Assembly (NCBI GenBank): GCA_038217425.1
Contig: JBBQPM010000202.1
Location: 1 to 12,125, forward strand
DNA length: 12,125 nt
Source of the DNA: JAIEPT01 sp038217425
Lineage (GTDB): Bacteria; Planctomycetota; Planctomycetia; Gemmatales; Gemmataceae
Reading direction: 5' to 3'
Positions within the stretch are counted from its first letter, which is position 1; every line of letters begins with the position of its first letter. The position numbers and the translations under genes were made by a program. Of the stretch, positions 5,864 through 12,125 are shown piece after piece. The notes below the pieces were generated by a model. The model did not search any database. It saw only the letters and a list, made by a program, of their open reading frames with translations, and was not told where the DNA came from.

Positions 5864-8800
5864 GCGAGGCTCTCGCTGCGGCCGTCCCCTCTGCGGTCCC
5901 GGTCAATCCGTTCCAATTCCTGCGGCCGTTCGGCGAAAACGATTCGGCGCTGCTCCGCGGACGCGATCGCGAAATTAGCGACGCCGTCGCCGGCATCACC
6001 TCCGCACCGACCTACGTCCTCTACGGCCGACCCGGCGTCGGCAAGACGTCCTTGCTCCGCGCGGGCGTCTTTCCCGCCCTGAGACAACTCTCCTATCGAC
6101 CCATCCATATCCGCACCTCGAAAAACCCCTTGAGCGACGTAAACCGAGCGCTTGCCGATCCCGACCTCCTCGGACTGACGCCTGCTGCCGACGTCTCCCA
6201 TCGCTTGCGCGAGTTGATCGCCAAAAATCCGCTGGTCTTGGTCTTCGACCAATTCGAAGAGATTTATGAGCAACTCACTCCGCAACAGCGGCACGACCTT
6301 CTCCGGGAACTTGCCGGGTGGACCCGTTGTCCCACCCTGGGATCGCGCTTGCGGTTGGTATTCTGTGTGCGCGAAGAAAAGCTCGCGCCGCTTCTGAACG
6401 AGTTCAAGGAACACTTTTCGGCCGCCTCGAATCCGCCCGTCTGCCTCAATCCGCTCAGCCCCTTCGCCGCCCGTGTGGCCATGGAAAGGCCGCTGGTCCA
6501 AAAGGGCATCGCTTACGATCGCGATCTCGTCTCGCGCGTGCTCGACGCCCTCGCTGGCATTTCCCGAATCGACGGCGGTTTCGATCCGCTGCTTCTCCAA
6601 ATTGTTTGTACCGAACTCTTCCAGGAAGCCGCCGGGCGCCAGCGCAAAGATCCCGCCGTCCCTTTGCGTTTGCTCAGCGCCGATCTTGACCAAATCGGCG
6701 CGCTGGAAGGCGTCTTCCGACGCATCCTCGATCGCGCCTTCGGCGTCTTCGCCGAGGGCCCCCAACTCCTCCTGGCCTGCCTCATCCTCGATGTCCTTTC
6801 CGCCAGGCGAATCGACAAAAAATCCCTCACCCGGCAAGAATTACTCAATCATCCCGAATTTCAGGCTTCGGAGCAAGAAATCGATGCTGTCTTGACCAAG
6901 TTCGAGAGCGCCGGCCTCATCCGCAGCGAAACCGTCGTGGAGAATCGTCGTTACGAATTGGTCCACGACCGCCTCACCGAGTTTGTCCTCCCACGGCTCA
7001 AAGCCCAGGAGTCGTTCTTCTGCTTTCGCACCGCTCGGCAATCGGTCGTCACCGCCGTCAGCCTCGACCTTTGGCGCCAACTGGGCGACAACCTGGTCTC
7101 CACGCAGGTACTCACCGATTGGCTGGGGGCGCACCGCGAAATTCTGCGCCTGGATCCCGCTCAACTCGAAGTCGTCTTCTGGAGTGCCATCTATCACCAG
7201 CACCCCGATCTTTCCTACTGGTCCGCCCGGCTGGGCGATGCCGAGACGCCCCGCCGCATGATCCTCGACTTCTTACAACCGAAATCGCCCAGCGTCGCTC
7301 CGTTCGACGACTACACCGACGCGGACCGAGTGAAAATGACGGTCGGCGCCCTGGCGTGGTGCGCGCTGCAAGAAAGCGGCCAGCCGGAAATCGTCGCCGT
7401 ATGCCGCCGCATTGCCGAGGATCGGACCGCCTCCGAACCTGTCCGTCACGCCGCCGCCAAGGCATTCGCCCAACTGGCAACCGACGACCAGAAATGCAAG
7501 CTGGCCCAACTCCTTGACCCCGCGCCGACTAACTTTCGCTCGGCTGTTCGCAGATTGGGCGACTGGCGCCGAAATTGGCAACGACACGACGGCCTCAAAA
7601 TCGCCGACGCTCACGCGGTTGCCGCAGACACGAACCACGTCCGCGACGACTTTCTCGCCGAGGTCTTCGGGCCCCAGACCGCCCCGCTCACGCTCGAAAC
7701 CGCGGCCCCCTGGACCTGGCAACTCATTCAAGAATCACTGGGGCGCAGGCCCATGCATCTGGGCGTCCCGGCGCTCGATCTCCAGGCCCTTCGCACCCGG
7801 TACGAACAAAAGAAACTTCAGGGCCAAAGTGAGATTATTCGTAAGCGCCGCGAAGTTGGCGCCGCCGTCGGCGTCGCCTCCGCCACCGTCTTCGCCATCT
7901 CCTGGGGAACCATTCTTGCCATCGGGCTCTGCTGGATCCTCGGCAAAATCGACCCTGACATCTGGATCGTCAACGTTTCACCGTCGTTCTTCCTCTCCAC
8001 GCTCTGCCTCGGTTGGATCGGCGCTCTCGCCTTCGGCTACTTTTTCGGAGACTCCGTCGCCAAGGCGGCCGCGCAGGAGGCGCTCATCCACGGCGAAGGC
8101 CGATGGTTCTGGGCCGTGCGCCGGCCCAAACGGCATTGGTTCCTCGTCTACCTCATCCTCAACTTCATTCTCGGCCTGTCGATCTATTTGACGATCGGCA
8201 GGTTCAGTCTCGATTACGCCTGGAACACTTCGCTAATTACCGCTGCCCTCCTCATCCCGATATTCCTTGCCCTGGCCGGCATGGTGCATGCCTGCCGATT
8301 CTTCCTCGCCGAATATTTTTTGCAATCTCCGCGCCAGAGCATCGTGCAGCGTTACCTGAAGGCGCTTGTCGCGTGCGCCGGCTTGAGTAACTTCATCTGC
8401 CTCGGGCTTTATTTGCTGACATTCGTTTGGATGCGCTGGGTTCCAGAGTCGGAAGACTTTAGCGTTACGAACAAGGACAGACGCCTTGAATCGATCGCCT
8501 GGACAGCGTGTTCATTCTTGGGCGTATTCTTGTGCGCTGCCGTCTTCATACTGGTCAATGCGCTCGACTTCAGCACGCGCATCCGCCCCGTCGAAACGAA
8601 ATTGACGCCGCTGCAAAATCCCCGGCGCCGATTCGCGCTGCATGCCCTGTTCTGCCTCGCCAGCCTGACCGCGTTTTTGGCCTTCTACCGGCCCGACACC
8701 TATCCCATTTTCGCCGAGGTAATTGATTTTACGAATCCAAGGGTACAACCGATTAAGGGAAAAAATGAAGGGTTTCACGATCAAGATTACTTTCGCATTG

Positions 8801-11214
8801 ACGTCGCCGATCCGATGGGGAGGCTCGTGGAGTGCAAAGCATTGGAAAACTCGAAGGATACTCACATTCTTTACATCGACAACGACCGCGCAAAATTCGA
8901 GCGTCAAGACGGGCAACTCTATTTTCTTCCAGAAGGCAAACACCTCGTCCACGTCGCGCAGAATCAAGACCAATCGAGCGAGGGCGAGTACATGTATTCC
9001 GCACAAGCTCATGCGCCAGTTGCCAGTGGAGTAATCGAACTGAGTAAGACCGCCGCCGCAGCGGGCGGATATGCCTGGTGCATGTGTAAGCGACCGACTG
9101 CCGATAACGACAACAAGTATTGGTCAGGAAGCCTCCAAATTAAATTGAGAGAACTTTCCGCGTCGCCCGGTTATCTGGTCGTCCAGGTCGCAAAAGATTT
9201 TTTCGTACGGAAGGGGAGCGAACGCTTCGCCCTCTCCGCAGAGGAGTTACAAGAGAATTTTTCCTATCAAAAATCCGAGAATCAACCCGAGAAGCGGCCA
9301 GAGAAACCGTTTGAAACCTCTGCACGCTGGCACGTTGACCTGAATGAATCCGGAGGAAAGCCGCCGATCAGCATTTCAAAAGACGAAATGCCGACTGCCA
9401 CGGCTCGGATCGACTTGAGCGGAAACGATCAAGTCAAACGCATAGTAACCTTTAGTGATGAAAAGCCCGAAGCGACGCTGAAATTTACCGTCCGCACTAC
9501 AGATAAAGGCGACACGTCGGCGAAGTCTGATGTCCTCTTACTGGTGCGAATTACTTATCATGAATCGCTCACTCCGGGAATTTACGTTGGCTCGATTACA
9601 TCTCGGGATCAGTTCGCCAGGTCGACTCGGCGCGATCCGTCAATATATGGAGATCTTAGGAAAGTTGACTTGGATGCCGAGAATCACTATTTGTTCACGT
9701 GGAAAGCCAAGGCAGCGAACGCCGCAACATCATTTCTTCGTGTAGAAAATGGTAACGGATTTTATCTTCACAACGAACTATTCGGAGTTAAAGGCAAGCA
9801 AGAAACTCCTACCTGGAGGACTCTAAAAACCCCCCAGCGGACTGAAGATTTCGCCAGCCTGTTTTTCCCTCCAAAATCGGGAAGTTATACCGTTTGCGTG
9901 GAAGCTTCGCTCAAGCATACGGAAGAAGCAAATTACTCGATCGATTGCTACCAGGCCAAACGTTTGAACCCAATTCGTTCGCCGATTCGCAAAGACTTTG
10001 GGGATGCTGGCCAGGGGCGTATTTGTACTAGCAAGCAAATAAAGTCCGCCAAGTACGCTTTTTCTTGTGAGAAGGATCAACGTCATCTTTTTCTGACGAC
10101 TACTTCGCACGCGTCGGCCAAAGTGCTGTGTGCGTCGAGAAATATGATTTTCGCCTTAACAATTAAGCCGCTTGGCTCCTCAGGTAAGTTCTATGTCGAA
10201 TGGGCATCAGATTTCGAGGATAGCTGCGAACTTTATCTCGTACCGCATGCGGCAACTGAAGTGAACTCGATCGTATTGGAGCATTATCGAACCGGCCGCG
10301 ACGTTGAGACTATTGAGAGCCCAACGAATCGCTTGAATGCTAACGGCATCAATCGCCGAGATTCTAGAATCAACGAAATCGGCAAAATCAATTCATCGGG
10401 AAAGTATGAAGGTTCCTATTTGTGGAAGATGAGGAAGAGCAATATCTATCTCGTCGAAATGCGAAGCACTGACATCGACTCCTTCTTGTTTTTGCGAGAT
10501 ACGACTAGGAATTCCGCTTTTGCCGTGGATGACGATTCTGGCGAAAACCTTAATGCTCGTATTCTTTTTGTTCCGATGGAAGACAAAGAAGTCCAGGTGG
10601 TTGCGACTTCGTTCAGTCCGGCCGAGAAAGGTGCATTTACTCTTATAGCAGCGACTTACGTGCCGCCCACGAAGCCTGAGCATTTGAAAGTCGAAATGCA
10701 AAGTACGCCAATTTGGTATTCCGACGCCTACTCTTGGGGAAAAGGTAGGCGTTTATTGATCCTTGGAGATCGAGTCAACTATCTGTTCGACGACGAAAAG
10801 ATTCCGCCATGGGATGAGAAAAGAGATGGGATTCGCTTTATGCCTCCCATTTGCAATCTAAATTTGGTACTCGTTCCCGATTTATCGCACGACCAGCAGG
10901 GAAGTAGCCTGTATGAACTGACCCAAAAACTGGTTTTGGATGGCACTATCCAAATAGGTTCCGAAGCGAAAGCAAAGTATCGAGAACTATCAGGAGCGGG
11001 ACACGAAGTGACGCTAAAGTTGGCTGACGATACGACGAGCGCCAAACTGCGATTCGACGGCGATCTTAAAAGCATTCGAGCGAGAAATTACGATTCGATC
11101 GATCTCAATAAAAATAGAGAGAGCGACGGTTCCATCGGATTGCCGGTGATCGGCCCCCCTGGGTTGTATCGTATTAGAGTAAGTAACGTAACACCGGAGA
11201 ATTCGGAAAACTGA
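5860..11214 (+). CDS. Membrane-bound nSTAND1 NTPase with extracytoplasmic PPC-like domains
   Basis: A 1784-residue protein. The start N-P-F-Q-F-L-R-P-F (16-24) and G-R-D-R-E-I (34-39) are signatures of the nSTAND1 group of STAND NTPases. Walker A is G56-R-P-G-V-G-K62-T-S; Walker B is L-V-L-V-F-D130-Q-F-E-E134; the V-R171 after the next strand fits the sensor position. A winged-helix segment ends with Y-E-L-V-H-D (365-370). Residues about 390-650 are helical, possibly HEAT-like around 491-555. About seven membrane helices follow (near 667-694, 706-730, 760-780, 790-812, 834-858, 880-902, 925-943), with basic loops on the side of the NTPase. An odd number puts residues 944-1784 outside the cytoplasm. 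That part is beta-rich with PPC-like domains, clearest at 1515-1600 (S-F-L-F-L, A-V-D-D-D-S-G). The ATG at 5860 overlaps the previous stop as ATGA and has GGGGAAG (5848-5854) at good spacing; a longer frame from 5800 is rejected. It is likely a regulated switch acting with the two neighbours. Confidence 0.85.
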   Translation: MSEALAAAVPSAVPVNPFQFLRPFGENDSALLRGRDREISDAVAGITSAPTYVLYGRPGVGKTSLLRAGVFPALRQLSYRPIHIRTSKNPLSDVNRALADPDLLGLTPAADVSHRLRELIAKNPLVLVFDQFEEIYEQLTPQQRHDLLRELAGWTRCPTLGSRLRLVFCVREEKLAPLLNEFKEHFSAASNPPVCLNPLSPFAARVAMERPLVQKGIAYDRDLVSRVLDALAGISRIDGGFDPLLLQIVCTELFQEAAGRQRKDPAVPLRLLSADLDQIGALEGVFRRILDRAFGVFAEGPQLLLACLILDVLSARRIDKKSLTRQELLNHPEFQASEQEIDAVLTKFESAGLIRSETVVENRRYELVHDRLTEFVLPRLKAQESFFCFRTARQSVVTAVSLDLWRQLGDNLVSTQVLTDWLGAHREILRLDPAQLEVVFWSAIYHQHPDLSYWSARLGDAETPRRMILDFLQPKSPSVAPFDDYTDADRVKMTVGALAWCALQESGQPEIVAVCRRIAEDRTASEPVRHAAAKAFAQLATDDQKCKLAQLLDPAPTNFRSAVRRLGDWRRNWQRHDGLKIADAHAVAADTNHVRDDFLAEVFGPQTAPLTLETAAPWTWQLIQESLGRRPMHLGVPALDLQALRTRYEQKKLQGQSEIIRKRREVGAAVGVASATVFAISWGTILAIGLCWILGKIDPDIWIVNVSPSFFLSTLCLGWIGALAFGYFFGDSVAKAAAQEALIHGEGRWFWAVRRPKRHWFLVYLILNFILGLSIYLTIGRFSLDYAWNTSLITAALLIPIFLALAGMVHACRFFLAEYFLQSPRQSIVQRYLKALVACAGLSNFICLGLYLLTFVWMRWVPESEDFSVTNKDRRLESIAWTACSFLGVFLCAAVFILVNALDFSTRIRPVETKLTPLQNPRRRFALHALFCLASLTAFLAFYRPDTYPIFAEVIDFTNPRVQPIKGKNEGFHDQDYFRIDVADPMGRLVECKALENSKDTHILYIDNDRAKFERQDGQLYFLPEGKHLVHVAQNQDQSSEGEYMYSAQAHAPVASGVIELSKTAAAAGGYAWCMCKRPTADNDNKYWSGSLQIKLRELSASPGYLVVQVAKDFFVRKGSERFALSAEELQENFSYQKSENQPEKRPEKPFETSARWHVDLNESGGKPPISISKDEMPTATARIDLSGNDQVKRIVTFSDEKPEATLKFTVRTTDKGDTSAKSDVLLLVRITYHESLTPGIYVGSITSRDQFARSTRRDPSIYGDLRKVDLDAENHYLFTWKAKAANAATSFLRVENGNGFYLHNELFGVKGKQETPTWRTLKTPQRTEDFASLFFPPKSGSYTVCVEASLKHTEEANYSIDCYQAKRLNPIRSPIRKDFGDAGQGRICTSKQIKSAKYAFSCEKDQRHLFLTTTSHASAKVLCASRNMIFALTIKPLGSSGKFYVEWASDFEDSCELYLVPHAATEVNSIVLEHYRTGRDVETIESPTNRLNANGINRRDSRINEIGKINSSGKYEGSYLWKMRKSNIYLVEMRSTDIDSFLFLRDTTRNSAFAVDDDSGENLNARILFVPMEDKEVQVVATSFSPAEKGAFTLIAATYVPPTKPEHLKVEMQSTPIWYSDAYSWGKGRRLLILGDRVNYLFDDEKIPPWDEKRDGIRFMPPICNLNLVLVPDLSHDQQGSSLYELTQKLVLDGTIQIGSEAKAKYRELSGAGHEVTLKLADDTTSAKLRFDGDLKSIRARNYDSIDLNKNRESDGSIGLPVIGPPGLYRIRVSNVTPENSEN
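8716..11214 (+). other. Low-GC segment encoding the extracytoplasmic part of the STAND protein
   Basis: Base composition changes abruptly near 8716, just after the last membrane helix. Hand-counted 60-base lines give about 70% GC at 6001 and 72% at 7201. They give 47% at 8761, 45% at 9541, 57% at 9961, 45% at 10321 and 48% at 10861. The downstream hydrolase line at 11401 returns to 67%. Codons ending in A or T (AAA, ATT, TTT, GAA) become common. The segment coincides with the predicted outside domain rather than with a gene border. Confidence 0.75.
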
Positions 11215-11297
11215 CTTTTTCGCAAGGCATTTTTGTGCGGCGTGGCACCCGCTGATAGGTCAATGATTTTCTTTATTTCACTCGTTCGGAGACAAGC

Positions 11298-12125
11298 ATG
11301 GCTCACGTTACCTTCATTCACGGCATCGCCAATAAACCCGCGCAGGAAGTCCTGCGCCAGGCCTGGCTCGCCAGTCTGGCGCGCGACGACGGTCTGGATC
11401 TGACCGGCCGCGGCGTCTCGACGTCGATGGTCTATTGGGCCGACGTCCTCTATCCCGACCCCCTTACGGAAATGGAGATGACCGAGAGCGTCACGAACTC
11501 CGTAGAGGAAAGCCGCGGGCCGACTGTGCCTCCCATGACGGGCACCACGACCGAAGCGTCGATGGTCGCTGGACTCGCGATGAAGTTCGGCATGGTCTCG
11601 GCCATGGCGGATATCGCTTCGCCGCTGGCGGCGGCGGATCCCGAAGAAGGCGAACTCGAACGCATTCCGCTGCCGGGGTTCGTCAAGAAACGCGTCATGG
11701 AAGCGTATCTGCGCGATGTGCATCATTATCTATTCAACGTGCAGTTCTCTCCGCGGCCGGGCGAATCGTACGCGGTGCGCGACGTCGTGCGCGCTCGCTT
11801 CGTCGAATCCCTCGTCCGTGATCGGCCCAGTTCGGGGCCGCACATCGTCATTAGCCACAGTATGGGGACGGTGATCGCCTACGATTGCCTCAAGTCGGTT
11901 GCGGAGTGTCCCCGGGTGGACGGCCTGATGACCATCGGCAGCCCGCTCGGCCTCGATGAAGTGCAGGACAATTTGTCGAACTGGAGCCGCGACGACGGTT
12001 TCCCCTCCGACAAAGTGGGCGGCGACTGGGTCAACGTGTACGACTCGCTCGACCCCGTGGCCGGCTTCGATCCGGCTCTCGCCAACGATTACCAGCGGCA
12101 GGGCGGCAGTGTGGTCAAGGACATC
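11298..12125 (+). CDS. Alpha/beta hydrolase, lipase-like (3' end outside window)
   Basis: The frame from the ATG at 11298 is open through the last base, giving 276 residues without a stop. It starts M-A-H-V-T-F-I-H8-G9-I, the strand plus H-G oxyanion element of alpha/beta hydrolases. The nucleophile elbow is H182-I-V-I-S-H-S188-M-G-T, so S188 is the likely catalytic serine. V-Y-D-S-L-D252-P-V-A follows the expected later strand and offers the acid residue; the catalytic His would lie beyond the window. No signal peptide is seen, so it is probably cytoplasmic. Substrate (lipid, ester or other) cannot be told. It starts 83 bases after the STAND gene with a good ribosome binding site, GGAGA at 11288-11292, five bases from the ATG. 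No terminator is seen in the gap, so it is probably in the same operon and could be the cluster's working enzyme. Confidence 0.85.
   Translation, partial: MAHVTFIHGIANKPAQEVLRQAWLASLARDDGLDLTGRGVSTSMVYWADVLYPDPLTEMEMTESVTNSVEESRGPTVPPMTGTTTEASMVAGLAMKFGMVSAMADIASPLAAADPEEGELERIPLPGFVKKRVMEAYLRDVHHYLFNVQFSPRPGESYAVRDVVRARFVESLVRDRPSSGPHIVISHSMGTVIAYDCLKSVAECPRVDGLMTIGSPLGLDEVQDNLSNWSRDDGFPSDKVGGDWVNVYDSLDPVAGFDPALANDYQRQGGSVVKDI

Noticed and set aside
5818..6837. Minus-strand open frame of 339 codons opposite the STAND NTPase
   Set aside because: It is antisense to the Walker A and B region of a well-supported gene. Its Gly/Glu-rich translation is typical of shadow frames.
11215..11297. Possible terminator between the STAND gene and the hydrolase
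   Set aside because: Two short T runs are present, but only a 4-bp stem (GTGC/GCAC) can be found, too weak to call.

Overview
The window most likely comes from a GC-rich member of the Planctomycetota. The best taxonomic marker is the small secreted protein at 2863-3303, which matches the planctomycete-typical TIGR03067 family. Poor Shine-Dalgarno signals at several starts and large CHAT/STAND/PPC multidomain proteins fit the same phylum. The assignment is by recall of families, not by a search.

Left arm, all on the minus strand (1-3303). Reading leftwards, these are a TIGR03067 secreted protein, a nucleotidyltransferase-like protein (NTP_transf_5 type), rpmE (ribosomal protein L31, zinc form), prfA (release factor 1), and the first 18 codons of an unidentified gene that leaves the window. 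A sigma70-like promoter precedes rpmE, and a classic hairpin plus T-tract terminator follows it. prfA is therefore probably transcribed largely on its own, from a leader that contains a perfect 14-bp hairpin. A second 13-bp hairpin ends prfA. This half is housekeeping and ordinary accessory genes.

Right arm, all on the plus strand (3533-12125). After a divergent 229-bp intergenic region comes a compact cluster of three genes. The first is a 776-aa protein with an effector-associated domain (EAD1), a CHAT caspase-like domain and a SIR2-like domain. The second is a 1784-aa nSTAND1-type NTPase, whose start overlaps the stop of the first gene (ATGA). The third, 83 bp on and with a good ribosome binding site, is an alpha/beta hydrolase (lipase-like, S-H-S-M-G nucleophile elbow) cut off by the window end.

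The cluster looks like an NLR-like conflict or signalling system with an unusual layout. The STAND NTPase has about seven membrane helices followed by about 830 residues that should lie outside the cytoplasm and contain PPC-like beta domains. It could thus sense something outside and drive an NTPase switch inside. Both enzyme-like domains of the partner appear to lack standard catalytic residues: no Cys at the CHAT position, and altered Asn and His positions in the SIR2-like part. The intact enzyme of the cluster may therefore be the hydrolase. The extracytoplasmic part of the STAND gene is encoded by DNA of clearly lower GC (about 45-57% in hand-counted lines) than the NTPase part (about 70%) or the hydrolase (67%), which suggests a swapped or fast-evolving sensor module. 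No tRNA, rRNA, CRISPR array, transposase or insertion sequence was seen.
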